Shown here one piece after another: positions 1 through 10,994 of a DNA stretch of 64,000 nt; the stretch's first letter is position 1, and every line of letters begins with the position of its first letter. Both the position numbers and the translations under genes were made by a program. The DNA lies in the NCBI GenBank assembly GCA_938041335.1, contig CALIAF010000031.1:1-64000 (forward strand), read 5' to 3'. The notes under the pieces were generated by a model that saw nothing but the letters and a program-made list of their open reading frames with translations, searched no databases and had not been told where the DNA came from. This stretch comes from an uncultured Ulvibacter sp. (GTDB lineage: Bacteria > Bacteroidota > Bacteroidia > Flavobacteriales > Flavobacteriaceae).

Positions 1-267
1 CAAGAAAACGTGGCAGTGTTTACAGCCAATGCCTTAGGTAAAATTAGCTTGCATCCTAATCCAGCAATAGCTGTATTGAATATCGATATTGTGGATGATA
101 GCTTTGATGGACTAGAAATTTATTCTACTTCGGGGCAATTAATGCGTTCTGTCTCTACGCTAAGCAATAGAATGTCATTAGATATCTCGAGCCTTGCATC
201 TGGTATGTATTTTGTACGATTTTCTAGTAATGGATTTGTAGTTACAAAGCGTTTTGTTAAAGAATAA
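1..267 (+). CDS. C-terminal end of a T9SS type A sorting-domain protein (partial)
   Basis: The reading frame is open from the first base, so this is the 3' end of a gene that begins outside the window. The visible 88 or so residues form a type A type IX secretion sorting domain: an HPNPA motif, a central stretch ending in YSTSGQLM, and a final SLASGMYFVRF segment followed by a basic TKRFVKE tail. Such domains target secreted or surface proteins to the T9SS outer-membrane translocon and are then removed. The function of the missing N-terminal part cannot be told. A strong intrinsic terminator follows at once. Confidence 0.9.
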   Translation, partial: QENVAVFTANALGKISLHPNPAIAVLNIDIVDDSFDGLEIYSTSGQLMRSVSTLSNRMSLDISSLASGMYFVRFSSNGFVVTKRFVKE

Positions 268-288
268 TTAATAGTTTATATCTTTTAA

Positions 289-2397
<2,109 letters not shown>

Positions 2398-2425
2398 TAA
2401 AATACCTTTGTATCAAGTCATTTAT

Positions 2426-2941
2426 ATGTTTACAAACTTCAAATTAAAATTACTTCAAAAAAAACGAGATAAAAACCTTGATAAAAGGGATACGTCTCAG
2501 CTTCATTCGCAGGTAAAAACTATTGCATTTGTGATTGATGAAGATGATTTTAAAGCGATTGAAACACTTGATACAATAGCATCGTCATTAGGCATAGAGA
2601 AGGAAAATTGTCAAGTTTTAGCATTTCAGGAGTACACTAAAAAAGTAGCGTTAAAGAAATACCAAATACACCATAAACAAATAAAATGGAATGGAACGAT
2701 TGATAATAAAGAGGCCAAACAATTTTTAAAACAACCATTTGATGTTTTAATTGGGTTTTATAATGGTGAGCATCCATATCTTGATTTTCTTATTTCTGAA
2801 AGTGTAGCGCGATTTAAAGTAGGATTAAAGTCAAGTGATTTGCGATTGTTTGATTTGCAAATTGATGTCAAAAAACTAGAAACAACAGCGATTATTACAG
2901 AATTAATTAAGTATTTACAGGTTTTAGGTAAAGTAAGTTAA
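2426..2941 (+). CDS. DUF6913-type protein of unknown function
   Basis: A 171-residue protein without signal peptide or membrane segment. The N-terminal part is very basic (many Lys), and the rest looks like an alternating alpha/beta domain with an IGFYNGEHPYLDFL segment. I believe it is the Bacteroidota family called DUF6913, which is often next to dapA; the name is from memory of the family and not checked. The frame is open from 2387, overlapping ligA, but the ATG at 2426 (MFTNFKLK) is the more likely start. It lies between ligA and dapA on the same strand with short gaps, so it is probably co-transcribed with them. Confidence 0.75.
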   Translation: MFTNFKLKLLQKKRDKNLDKRDTSQLHSQVKTIAFVIDEDDFKAIETLDTIASSLGIEKENCQVLAFQEYTKKVALKKYQIHHKQIKWNGTIDNKEAKQFLKQPFDVLIGFYNGEHPYLDFLISESVARFKVGLKSSDLRLFDLQIDVKKLETTAIITELIKYLQVLGKVS

Positions 2942-2963
2942 AACCATCTCTTAAGAAAATAAA

Positions 2964-3839
2964 ATGAAGCAATTAATAGGAACAGGAGTAGCACTAATTA
3001 CACCTTTTAACATCGATTTTTCTGTAGATGTAGCGGGGCTTAAAAAGGTAGTTGATTTTAACATTTCTAATGGCATAGATTACCTTGTAATACTTGGTAC
3101 CACCGCAGAAAGTGCTACCTTAACTTGGCTAGAAAAACAATTGGTAATTGACACGGTGATTCAAGAAAACAAAGGCAGATTGCCCTTGGTTCTAGGGGTA
3201 GGAGGTAATAATACCCAGGCGGTAATTGAAGAGTTGCGAACACGAGATCTTACAGCATTTACGGCAGTACTGTCAGTTTCTCCTATGTATAATAAGCCTA
3301 CGCAAGAAGGGATTTTTCAGCATTTTAATGCCATAGCAAATGCAACAGAAAAACCAATTATTTTATATAATGTTCCGGGAAGAACAGCCATGAATATGCT
3401 CCCAGATACGGTAGCGAGATTGGCCAAAGCACATACCAATATTGTTGCAATAAAAGAAGCAAAAGGAGATATCGTACAGGCGATGGAATTGATATCCAAA
3501 TGTCCGGATGATTTTTTGGTGATTAGTGGTGATGATATGATTACTTTGCCTATGGTACTTGCTGGAGGGGTTGGTGTTATTTCTGTGATTGGAGAAGGGT
3601 TCCCTGCGGCATTTTCAGAAATGGTGCGATTAGGACTAGATAGAAAAGTGGATGAAGCATATGATATCCATTATAGAATAGCACCAATAATTGATTATAT
3701 TTTTGCTGAAGGAAATCCCGCTGGTATAAAAGCAGTCTTTAACGAGTTAGCTATATGTGGCGCGACTGTTAGGTTACCATTGGTGGGAGTTACCAAAGAA
3801 TTGCGGGAAAAAATTAATTTGTTCATAGCACAATTTTAA
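2964..3839 (+). CDS. dapA: 4-hydroxy-tetrahydrodipicolinate synthase
   Basis: This cytoplasmic TIM-barrel aldolase condenses pyruvate with aspartate semialdehyde, the first committed step to diaminopimelate and lysine. All key features are present in 291 residues: the GTTAES pyruvate-binding loop (residues 45-50), Tyr135 in the ILYNVPGR motif and the Schiff-base Lys164 in AIKEAKG. The length is typical. It starts 22 bases after the DUF6913-type gene. The 130 bases downstream hold no clear terminator but do contain the bamD promoter. Confidence 0.97.
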   Translation: MKQLIGTGVALITPFNIDFSVDVAGLKKVVDFNISNGIDYLVILGTTAESATLTWLEKQLVIDTVIQENKGRLPLVLGVGGNNTQAVIEELRTRDLTAFTAVLSVSPMYNKPTQEGIFQHFNAIANATEKPIILYNVPGRTAMNMLPDTVARLAKAHTNIVAIKEAKGDIVQAMELISKCPDDFLVISGDDMITLPMVLAGGVGVISVIGEGFPAAFSEMVRLGLDRKVDEAYDIHYRIAPIIDYIFAEGNPAGIKAVFNELAICGATVRLPLVGVTKELREKINLFIAQF

Positions 3840-3924
3840 AACGTAATTATCATAAAGATTTAGCCATATGTTAAATCAAAAAATTAACTAATGTATCACA
3901 GCGCTAGAGAAGCAAATAAAACCA

Positions 3925-3954
3925 TTGTTATAACGGTTAAAATGTTTACTTTTG
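3925..3954 (+). promoter_or_regulatory. Promoter of the bamD-rpoZ-coaBC-porD cluster
   Basis: TTG (3925-3927), exactly 19 bp, then TACTTTTG (3947-3954): a full match to the Bacteroidota vegetative promoter. Transcription would begin near 3959, giving a leader of about 14 bases before the bamD ATG at 3973. Confidence 0.8.
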
Positions 3955-3972
3955 CACCACCTTTTTAGAAAT

Positions 3973-4773
3973 ATGAAGAATCTTATAGTAATAGCCATTT
4001 TATCAATCACCTTTGCCTCTTGTAGTGAATACCAAAAAGTATTAGCAGGAGACAGTACTGCAAAAAAGTATGCAATGGCAGACTCTTTGTATACTGCAGG
4101 GAAATATCTAAAATCCGTGAAGTTGATGGAACAGATAATTCCGGCCTATCGCGGTAAGCCGCAAGGACAAAAATTAATGTATTTATACGCTAATTCGTAT
4201 TATAATCTAGGAGATTATGTTCTAGCAGGTTATCAATTTGAAAGATTTACAATTAGCTATCCTAAAAGTGATAGTGTAGAAGTGGCAGCTTTTAAATCTG
4301 CTAAAAGTTACTATGAACTGTCGCCTTCATATTCATTAGATCAAAAAGATACGGATAAAGCTTTAGACAAGTTGCAAGCATATATTAATTCGTATCCAGA
4401 ATCAGAAAACAGAGCCACGGCAAATGTTATGGTTCAAGATCTACGTCTTAAATTAGATAGAAAAGCGTTTGAGACCGCAAAGCAGTATTTACGTATCTCA
4501 GATTATAAGGCCGCAATTAATGCGTTTGATAATTTTATTTCTAACCACCCAGGTTCTGATTACAGAAAGGAAGCTTTTTATGGCAGATTGGTTGCATCAT
4601 ATGAGCTAGCTATTAATAGTTTACCAAGGTTAGTAGAAGAACGATTGATTGCTTCTGAGGGGTATTTTAATAGTTTTAAGAAATATTATGCGGATAGCGA
4701 GTTAAATGAAGATGCAGAAAAATTAAAAGAAGATATAGATAAGCGATTGCTAAGTATACAAAACCCAAGTTAA
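3973..4773 (+). CDS. bamD: Outer membrane protein assembly factor BamD
   Basis: BamD is a lipoprotein of the BAM complex that inserts beta-barrel proteins into the outer membrane. The 266-residue product begins with a lipoprotein signal ending in TFASC (Cys near residue 17), followed by TPR-like helical repeats (for example the YANSYYNLGDYVLAGYQF region). The ATG at 3973 is preferred over an upstream in-frame start at 3952 because it places the signal peptide at the N-terminus and lies just after the mapped promoter. It is the first gene of a tight row shared by many flavobacteria. Confidence 0.93.
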   Translation: MKNLIVIAILSITFASCSEYQKVLAGDSTAKKYAMADSLYTAGKYLKSVKLMEQIIPAYRGKPQGQKLMYLYANSYYNLGDYVLAGYQFERFTISYPKSDSVEVAAFKSAKSYYELSPSYSLDQKDTDKALDKLQAYINSYPESENRATANVMVQDLRLKLDRKAFETAKQYLRISDYKAAINAFDNFISNHPGSDYRKEAFYGRLVASYELAINSLPRLVEERLIASEGYFNSFKKYYADSELNEDAEKLKEDIDKRLLSIQNPS

Positions 4774-4782
4774 TACACGATT

Positions 4783-5118
4783 ATGGCAGATATAAAAAAC
4801 AGTGAAGCACCTATCAATACTACTACTATTGATAAGAATAAAGTGGATGCCCCTACAAATAATATTTATGAGGCAATCTCAATCATTTCTAAACGTGCAA
4901 ACCAGATTAATGGTGACATTAAAAAAGAGCTTTTAGAAAAATTAGATGAATTTGCGACGTATAACGATAGTCTCGAAGAGATTTTTGAAAATAAAGAGCA
5001 AATAGAAGTATCTAAATTCTACGAAAAACTACCTAAACCACATTCTCTTGCAGTACAAGAATGGTTAGAAGATAAAATCTACTACAGAAATACTGCTGAC
5101 AAAGAATTAGATCAATAG
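4783..5118 (+). CDS. rpoZ: DNA-directed RNA polymerase omega subunit (Rpb6-like)
   Basis: A 111-residue acidic protein of the RpoZ/Rpb6 type that helps assemble RNA polymerase. The recognisable core is NNIYEAISIISKRANQIN, the flavobacterial version of the omega helix that clamps beta prime. Flavobacterial omega proteins carry a longer C-terminal part (here the KFYEKLPKPH and EWLEDKIYYRN segments) than the enterobacterial subunit. It sits between bamD and coaBC, its usual neighbours in this family of bacteria, with gaps of 9 and 3 bases. Confidence 0.9.
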   Translation: MADIKNSEAPINTTTIDKNKVDAPTNNIYEAISIISKRANQINGDIKKELLEKLDEFATYNDSLEEIFENKEQIEVSKFYEKLPKPHSLAVQEWLEDKIYYRNTADKELDQ

Positions 5119-5121
5119 CCA

Positions 5122-6333
5122 ATGTCTGTATTAAGCGGAAAGCATATTTTACTGGGAGTTACCGGTGGTATCGCCGCTTATAAGGCTGCATTTTTAGTGC
5201 GTGAATTTATTAAAAAAGGCGCTGAAGTAAAGGTGGTAATGACAGAAGCGGCAAAAGAGTTTGTAACTCCTTTGACCTTGTCTACACTCTCTAAAAATCA
5301 AGTGTATTCTTCGTTTACTAATGAAGAAGATGATAATGCCCAATGGAACAACCACGTAGACTTGGCCCTTTGGGCAGATCTATTTGTGGTCGCTCCAGCC
5401 ACGGCAAATACCTTGTCAAAAATGTCAAATGGCACGAGTGATAACCTGTTACTTGCTTGCTATCTTTCTGCAAAATGTCCCGTCTATTATGCGCCAGCAA
5501 TGGACTTAGATATGTATCAGCATCCTTCTACAATTAAAAGTTTTGAGAAACTTGATTCCTTCGGAAATATTAAGATTGAAGCTGCCTATGGCGAATTGGC
5601 CAGCGGGCTTATCGGGAAAGGAAGAATGGCAGAGCCTGAAGCAATAGCAATTTTTATAGAAAATGATATTTTAGAAAAGTTGCCTTTAAAAGGGAAGCGC
5701 ATTTTAATCACTGCAGGGCCTACTTATGAGGCTATTGATCCAGTTCGTTTTATTGGAAATCACTCCAGTGGTAAAATGGGGTTTGCTATAGCAAAAGCTG
5801 CGGCAAGTCTAGGTGCTCAAGTGACGTTGATTTCTGGACCTTCTCATCAAAAATTAGATCACAACAATGTGGAGGTATTGCGGGTAACCTCTGCAGCAGA
5901 GATGTATCAGGCCTCACATCGTTTTTTTGATTCTTGTGATATTGCTATTCTTAGTGCGGCGGTTGCAGACTATCGACCAGTGACTGTTGCTGCTCAAAAA
6001 ATAAAGAAAAAGGATGGCGAGATGACCATTAAGCTGGAAAAAACATTAGATATTTTAGCTTCCCTAGGAAAAATAAAGGAGCATCAATTTTTAGTAGGAT
6101 TTGCATTAGAAACCGAAAATGAACTTGAAAACGCAAAAATTAAAATCAAGAAAAAGAATTTAGACTTAATTGTGTTAAATTCGCTAAACGACAAAGGAGC
6201 TGGTTTTGCCACAGACACTAACAAAGTGACTTTAATAGATGCAGACAATAAAGCCTATCCTTTTTCAGTTAAACCTAAAGAGGATGTCGCACACGATATT
6301 CTAGAACATATTATTAAAAAACGTTATGTATAA
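5122..6333 (+). CDS. coaBC: Bifunctional phosphopantothenoylcysteine decarboxylase / phosphopantothenate-cysteine ligase
   Basis: This enzyme makes two successive CoA-pathway steps: ligation of cysteine to 4'-phosphopantothenate (C-terminal CoaB half) and flavin-dependent decarboxylation (N-terminal CoaC half). Visible are the flavin-binding GVTGGIAAYK start, His78, PAMDLDMY, and in the ligase half the NHSSGKMGFAIA nucleotide-binding and KIKKKDG segments. In the GRM loop of the decarboxylase half, the cysteine of the E. coli enzyme (C158) is replaced by Ser161 (LASGLIGKGRM), which I believe is usual in this phylum. The 403-residue length is typical. Its last 8 bases overlap porD. Confidence 0.96.
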   Translation: MSVLSGKHILLGVTGGIAAYKAAFLVREFIKKGAEVKVVMTEAAKEFVTPLTLSTLSKNQVYSSFTNEEDDNAQWNNHVDLALWADLFVVAPATANTLSKMSNGTSDNLLLACYLSAKCPVYYAPAMDLDMYQHPSTIKSFEKLDSFGNIKIEAAYGELASGLIGKGRMAEPEAIAIFIENDILEKLPLKGKRILITAGPTYEAIDPVRFIGNHSSGKMGFAIAKAAASLGAQVTLISGPSHQKLDHNNVEVLRVTSAAEMYQASHRFFDSCDIAILSAAVADYRPVTVAAQKIKKKDGEMTIKLEKTLDILASLGKIKEHQFLVGFALETENELENAKIKIKKKNLDLIVLNSLNDKGAGFATDTNKVTLIDADNKAYPFSVKPKEDVAHDILEHIIKKRYV

Positions 6334-7213
6334 ATACATACTTCTACTTATAACATTTTGTGCTTTTAGTGCCCAAGCGCAAGAAATGAACGCGACGGTA
6401 ACTATAGATGCTCAGCAAACTGGTCAGCCTAATTTTCAAGTGTTTAAGACGCTTGAAAACCAACTAACAGAGTTTATTAACACAACGAGTTGGACTGATG
6501 ATTCTTTTAAAACGCAAGAACGAATAGATGCAAACTTCACATTTATTATAAATAGTTTTGAAGGAGATTATTTTAGTGGTTCGTTACAGGTACAAGCTTC
6601 TCGTCCAGTGTATGGTTCTACTTATAATTCTCCAATTTATAATTATAATGATAAGGCAATGAACTTTAATTATAAGGAGTTTGAAAATCTAACATTCAAT
6701 ACCAATAATTTTGATTCTAACCTTGTAGCCGTTGTGGTGTTTCATATCTATACTATTTTAGGAATGGATGCAGATAGTTTTGGTGAGGGTGGAGGAGAAG
6801 TTCATTTTGCAACAGCTAAGCAAATAGTAAATACGGCAGCCTCTAGTAGTTTTAATGGCTGGAAGGCTACGGACGGTCTACAATCTAGATTTCGCTTTAA
6901 TGATGCATTGATATCTAATGTTTATGATGAGTTTCACGCGGCAATGTATCAATATCACAGATTAGGTTTAGACCTTATGCATGAGAGTCAAAAAGACGGA
7001 AAGCAAGGACTAATTGATGCCGTTGCTTTGCTAAAAAGTATTAATGACAGGCGTCCCAATAGTTATTTAGTTAGAACATTTTTTGATGTTAAAAGCGATG
7101 AAATAGCTTCTGTGTTTTCTGGAGGCCCTAATGTAGATGTCACAAATCTTATCGATAATTTAAATCGTTTAGCGCCAACAAAAAGGACCACCTGGAGTGC
7201 GATTAAATATTAA
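6326..7213 (+). CDS. porD: PorD-type type IX secretion protein (DUF4835)
   Basis: A 295-residue exported protein with a clear signal peptide (MYKYILLLITFCAFSAQAQ). The body matches the Bacteroidota family long known as DUF4835 and now called PorD in connection with type IX secretion: an early IDAQQTGQPNFQVFKTLE region, a central NYNDKAMNFNYKEF segment and a C-terminal ending with LAPTKRTTWSAIKY. Its exact role in secretion is not defined here. It overlaps coaBC by 8 bases and precedes recN, the usual flavobacterial order. Family naming is from memory. Confidence 0.85.
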   Translation: MYKYILLLITFCAFSAQAQEMNATVTIDAQQTGQPNFQVFKTLENQLTEFINTTSWTDDSFKTQERIDANFTFIINSFEGDYFSGSLQVQASRPVYGSTYNSPIYNYNDKAMNFNYKEFENLTFNTNNFDSNLVAVVVFHIYTILGMDADSFGEGGGEVHFATAKQIVNTAASSSFNGWKATDGLQSRFRFNDALISNVYDEFHAAMYQYHRLGLDLMHESQKDGKQGLIDAVALLKSINDRRPNSYLVRTFFDVKSDEIASVFSGGPNVDVTNLIDNLNRLAPTKRTTWSAIKY

Positions 7214-7239
7214 TACACCTTTTGCTTGCAAAAAGTGTA
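7214..7239. repeat. Inverted repeat between porD and recN
   Basis: TACACcTTTTGC (7214-7225) and GCAAAAaGTGTA (7228-7239) form a near-perfect hairpin with one internal mismatch and a tiny loop. No T-run follows, so it is not a standard terminator. A smaller CCTA/TAGG dyad follows before the recN start. Confidence 0.5.
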
Positions 7240-7276
7240 ATTCTCCTATAAATTAGGGGCCTAAAGAACATCACAC

Positions 7277-8929
7277 TTGATTTCTACATTACTTATAAAA
7301 AACTATGCTTTAATTGATGATATTAAAGTAGAATTTAGCGAAGGCCTCACCATTATAACAGGTGAAACAGGTGCAGGAAAATCCATTTTATTAGGGGCCT
7401 TAGGATTACTTTTAGGTAAAAGAGCGGACTTAAGCACGGTACGCGATCCTTCTAAAAAATGCATAATTGAAGGCGAGTTTATTTTAAAACGTTTTGACCT
7501 TTCTGCTACTTTTTCTGAATTAGCTATAGATTATGATCTTCATACAATTATTAGACGTGAGCTTTTACCAAATGGAAAGTCCCGTTCTTTTGTAAATGAT
7601 ACTCCAGTCAATTTACAGCAATTACAGAGTCTGGCTCCATATTTATTAGATATACATAGCCAGCATGAAACTATGACTGTGGCCTCAGAGAAGTTTCAGA
7701 TGGAGATGCTTGATGCGGTTGCAGGTAATAAAAGCTTATTAGATGCATACCATTCAGAACTGTTTATTTATAAGGAGAAGGCAGAAATATTAGCGGGCCT
7801 GATCTATAAAAAAGAGTCCATAGACAAAGAGCTAGATTATAATTCTTTTTTATATAATGAATTGCAAGAAGCAGCTCTTTTAAAGATTGATCAAGTAACT
7901 TTAGAAGAACAACTTCAAAGATTACAGAATAGTGAAGAAATAACCGAGAAACTATCACTTGCCGTGCAACTTCTAACCACAGAAGAAATAGGAGCAATAC
8001 CGGTTTTAAAAGAAGCACGGCAATCTCTAGGTCGTATTAAAGGGTTTTCTTCTTATTATAACGAGCTCTGGGAGCGCCTGCAAAGTGTTGTTATTGAATT
8101 AGAAGATATTGAAGATGAGGTAAATTCTTCTTCTCAAAAAATGGATACAGCACCAGAGTTACTCGAGAAGATTACAGATCGTTTGCAGCAGCTTTATTCG
8201 TTACAGCAAAAGCATAAGGTGCAATCAGTAGAAGAACTAATTTCTATAGAACAGCAACTAGCAGAAAAAATTGACGTGACAGGATCACTTGATACTAAGA
8301 TTTCTGTTATTGAAAAGGAGAAAATTTCCGCAGCAAAAAAATTAGATGATTTGTCAAGGCAATTACACGAAAAACGCATTGAGATTTTTCCAGTTTTAAA
8401 GAGAAAATTAGAAAATGTGCTGTTAGACCTGGGGATGCCAAATGCAACTTTTGCATTGGCTTTAGAGTTTACAGACCAGTATAAAAATGATGGTAAAGAC
8501 TCGCTTCAACTTTTATTTACAGCAAATAAGGGCTTGCAGCCAGACCTATTAAAAAAAGTAGCCTCTGGTGGTGAGCTAAGCAGGATCATGCTTGCGATAA
8601 AATCTATCCTTGCAGGATATAAACGTTTGCCTTCCATTATTTTTGATGAAATTGACACGGGTGTTTCAGGGGAGATAGCATTAAAAATGGCGACTATTCT
8701 AGAGCAAATGGGTAGCGCTTTGCAACTAGTGAGTATTACGCATTTACCTCAAATTGCGGCAAAGGGCAACCATCATTTAAAAGTATACAAAAAGGATATT
8801 AATAATAAAACGGCTACTTTTATTAAAACATTGGATCATCAAGAAAGGATTACAGAAATTGCGATGATGCTAGGGGGACAAAATATAAGCGCGACTGCGC
8901 TAGAACATGCTAACGAATTACTCAAATAA
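7277..8929 (+). CDS. recN: DNA repair protein RecN
   Basis: RecN is an SMC-like ATPase that holds broken DNA ends together during recombinational repair. The 550-residue protein has the Walker A GETGAGKS (29-36), a long central coiled coil (about residues 160-370), the VASGGELSRIMLA signature and the IIFDEIDTGVSGE Walker B. The only start that gives the family N-terminus (MISTLLIKNYALIDD) is a TTG at 7277; no ATG lies upstream in frame before porD. It is probably transcribed with the preceding genes. Confidence 0.95.
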   Translation: MISTLLIKNYALIDDIKVEFSEGLTIITGETGAGKSILLGALGLLLGKRADLSTVRDPSKKCIIEGEFILKRFDLSATFSELAIDYDLHTIIRRELLPNGKSRSFVNDTPVNLQQLQSLAPYLLDIHSQHETMTVASEKFQMEMLDAVAGNKSLLDAYHSELFIYKEKAEILAGLIYKKESIDKELDYNSFLYNELQEAALLKIDQVTLEEQLQRLQNSEEITEKLSLAVQLLTTEEIGAIPVLKEARQSLGRIKGFSSYYNELWERLQSVVIELEDIEDEVNSSSQKMDTAPELLEKITDRLQQLYSLQQKHKVQSVEELISIEQQLAEKIDVTGSLDTKISVIEKEKISAAKKLDDLSRQLHEKRIEIFPVLKRKLENVLLDLGMPNATFALALEFTDQYKNDGKDSLQLLFTANKGLQPDLLKKVASGGELSRIMLAIKSILAGYKRLPSIIFDEIDTGVSGEIALKMATILEQMGSALQLVSITHLPQIAAKGNHHLKVYKKDINNKTATFIKTLDHQERITEIAMMLGGQNISATALEHANELLK

Positions 8930-8965
8930 CGACTATATTTACAACAAATTAAACCGACCATAACT

Positions 8966-9781
8966 ATGAACTACAATTTATTGAAAGGAAAAAGAGGGAT
9001 TATTTTTGGAGCCCTAGATGCAAATTCGATTGCCTGGAAGACCGCAGAAAGAGTACATGAAGAAGGAGGAGAATTTGTATTAACAAATGCACCTATTGCC
9101 ATGCGTATGGGGCAGATTAATGAGCTAGCAGAAAAAACCAACTCACAGATCATACCTGCAGATGCTACAAGTATGGAAGATTTAGAAAACCTTGTTGAAA
9201 AATCAATGGAGATTCTAGGAGGAAAAATTGATTTTGTATTACACTCTATTGGTATGTCTGTTAATGTACGTAAAGGAAATGCGTATACAGACCAGAACTA
9301 TGCTTGGACGCATAAGGGCTGGGATGTTTCTGCAGGATCTTTTCATAAAACGATGAGTGTTTTATACAAAAAAGACGCAATGAATGAATGGGGTAGTATA
9401 GTGGCATTAACATATATGGCAGCCCAACGTGTTTTTCCTGATTATAATGATATGGCAGATAATAAGGCCTACTTAGAATCTATTGCACGTAGTTTTGGTT
9501 ACTTTTTTGGACGAGATAAAAATGTTCGTGTGAATACAATATCACAATCACCTACTCCTACTACTGCAGGACAGGGGGTTAAAGGTTTTGACGGGTTTAT
9601 TGCTTATGCAGAAAAGATGTCACCTTTGGGGAATGCCACAGCAGAAGATTGTGCAAACTATACCATAGCTATGTTTAGTGATTTAACAAAACGTGTAACA
9701 CTGCAAAATTTATTTAATGATGGAGGGTTCTCAAATATGGGAGTCAGCACCGCAGTAATGGACAAGTTTATTGAAGATTAA
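8966..9781 (+). CDS. fabI: Enoyl-[acyl-carrier-protein] reductase (NADH)
   Basis: FabI catalyses the last reduction of each fatty acid elongation cycle. The 271-residue SDR-fold protein shows the FabI-type catalytic set Tyr150, Tyr160 and Lys167, with the Y-x6-K spacing in DYNDMADNK, and an N-terminal nucleotide-binding segment GIIFGALDANSIAW instead of the classical GxxxGxG. The SQSPTPTTAGQG region near residue 200 is the substrate loop, with the Ser-Pro-Thr variation common in Bacteroidota. It follows recN by 36 bases and ends at a terminator. Confidence 0.96.
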   Translation: MNYNLLKGKRGIIFGALDANSIAWKTAERVHEEGGEFVLTNAPIAMRMGQINELAEKTNSQIIPADATSMEDLENLVEKSMEILGGKIDFVLHSIGMSVNVRKGNAYTDQNYAWTHKGWDVSAGSFHKTMSVLYKKDAMNEWGSIVALTYMAAQRVFPDYNDMADNKAYLESIARSFGYFFGRDKNVRVNTISQSPTPTTAGQGVKGFDGFIAYAEKMSPLGNATAEDCANYTIAMFSDLTKRVTLQNLFNDGGFSNMGVSTAVMDKFIED

Positions 9782-9800
9782 GAATTATTTTTTTTAAGAG

Positions 9801-9829
9801 AAAGGCTATCTGTATAGATGGCTTTTTTT
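9801..9829 (+). terminator. Intrinsic terminator after fabI
   Basis: GCTATCT (9805-9811), loop GTAT, AGATGGC (9816-9822), with one G-T wobble, flanked by A-rich sequence on the left and seven T on the right. Confidence 0.85.
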
Positions 9830-10118
9830 ATTGCTGAAATATTAAATCCTTTCATAGCTCTTTTTGTTCAATATGAAGGTCACGTTGTGTTTTTTGTCAG
9901 GTAATAAAAATGCTGTAAATACAGTAAGTCAAGATTTCATTCGTATGAATGTCTCAATTTTCTGCAGATGGTATTTTAGGCCGCTATTTATATTTTTACA
10001 AAAGATAATATTCTGGGCCTTCAACGACTTTTTAAAACTTTCATCGAATTATTATTAAATTTAATTTAATAATAGTATATTTGACTATTAACTTTTATTT
10101 AACCTTAAATTACTTATT
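9830..10118. other. Intergenic region without a convincing gene
   Basis: Between the fabI terminator and the next gene there are about 290 bases. A 64-codon plus-strand ORF (9864-10058) has no recognisable motif and looks accidental. Two small dyads are present: CTGTA-AA-TACAG near 9914 and CATTC-GTAT-GAATG at 9938-9951. The right end holds the -7 box of the next gene. Confidence 0.5.
10076..10083 (+). promoter_or_regulatory. -7 box of the secreted adhesin-like gene
   Basis: TATATTTG is a perfect TAnnTTTG box, 35 bases before the ATG at 10119. No TTG is found at the expected -33 position. Confidence 0.65.
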
Positions 10119-10928
10119 ATGAAAAAAATTACGTTTTTAATGGCTGCTTTATTTTTAAGCGTTGCCGCAAATGCTCAACTTGTAGAAATCAGTGAAGATT
10201 TTGAAGCAGGAGTGCCAGCTGGTTGGTCAGTTGTAGCTACTACTGGAGATTGCAACTGGGAGTTAGGTACTGACTCTGGTAACGCTCTTTCGTTAGGTTC
10301 TCAAGGTATGATCTTTAACGATGATGCTTGTGGTAATGGTGCCCCAGTATCTAATGTTTCTGTTTTATCTGATGTGTATGATATTTCTGCTGCAGATGGA
10401 TCTTTAGATTGGAGCTATGAGTACTACTTTGAAGATATTGGAGGTGATGGTGTACCAGATTTCTTCGCACACGAAGTTTCTGTTGACGGTGGTGCTACTT
10501 GGATTGTAGTTGCAAGTTATGCAGATGCAAATGTAGAATTAACTACAGATACTTGGGCTAACCCAGTAGCTCCTGGAGATTTTTCAACTATCCAGTTCAG
10601 ATTTACATATGATGATGGTGGTGATTGGTCTTGGGGTGCTGGTGTAGATAACTTCGCTTTTTCTTATACTGAAGTTTTAGGTGTTAGTGATGATTCAGTA
10701 GAAGGTTTTTCTTTTGCTCCTAACCCTGCTCAAGATTTCATTACTTTAACTGCACCTAATACTATTGGACGTGTTTCTGTAGTAAATGTTTTAGGACAAA
10801 CTGTTATCGAAACTGAAATTAATGCTACAAGTTCAGATCTTGATGTTTCTGGTCTTGCTGCTGGTACTTATATCTTAAAAGTTGCCGTTGGTGATGATTC
10901 AGGTACATACCACATTATCAAAGAATAA
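10119..10928 (+). CDS. Secreted choice-of-anchor J-type protein with T9SS sorting domain
   Basis: A 269-residue exported protein: signal peptide MKKITFLMAALFLSVAANAQ, then a domain starting ISEDFEAGVPAGWSVV and ending GAGVDNFAF that resembles the choice-of-anchor J / cleaved-adhesin beta-sandwich, then a type A T9SS sorting domain (FAPNPAQDF, VVNVLGQTV, LAAGTYILKV). The mature part is strongly acidic. Codons are dominated by GCT, GGT, GAT and TCT, more regular than in the neighbours, which suggests high expression. It has its own -7 box and a strong terminator, so it is monocistronic. The ligand or surface role is unknown. Confidence 0.9.
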   Translation: MKKITFLMAALFLSVAANAQLVEISEDFEAGVPAGWSVVATTGDCNWELGTDSGNALSLGSQGMIFNDDACGNGAPVSNVSVLSDVYDISAADGSLDWSYEYYFEDIGGDGVPDFFAHEVSVDGGATWIVVASYADANVELTTDTWANPVAPGDFSTIQFRFTYDDGGDWSWGAGVDNFAFSYTEVLGVSDDSVEGFSFAPNPAQDFITLTAPNTIGRVSVVNVLGQTVIETEINATSSDLDVSGLAAGTYILKVAVGDDSGTYHIIKE

Positions 10929-10947
10929 TTAATATTCTATATAATTA

Positions 10948-10976
10948 AAAAGCCATCCTTCGGGATGGCTTTTTTT
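10948..10976 (+). terminator. Intrinsic terminator with TTCG tetraloop
   Basis: AAGCCATCC (10951-10959), tetraloop TTCG, GGATGGCTT (10964-10972), followed by more T and preceded by A. The stem is perfect, so it is a very stable terminator for the secreted-protein gene. Confidence 0.95.
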
Positions 10977-10982
10977 ATTCCG

Positions 10983-10990
10983 TATTTTTG
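10983..10990 (+). promoter_or_regulatory. -7 box immediately before the glycosyltransferase start
   Basis: TATTTTTG lies only 4 bases before the ATG at 10995. If used, transcription would begin at or within the start codon, giving a leaderless mRNA. It follows directly on the T-run of the preceding terminator. Confidence 0.6.
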
Positions 10991-10994
10991 TACC

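Noticed and set aside
9864-10058. 64-codon ORF after fabI
   Set aside because: No motif, no promoter, atypical residue mix (many Phe, Cys, Asn); it looks like chance in AT-rich intergenic DNA.
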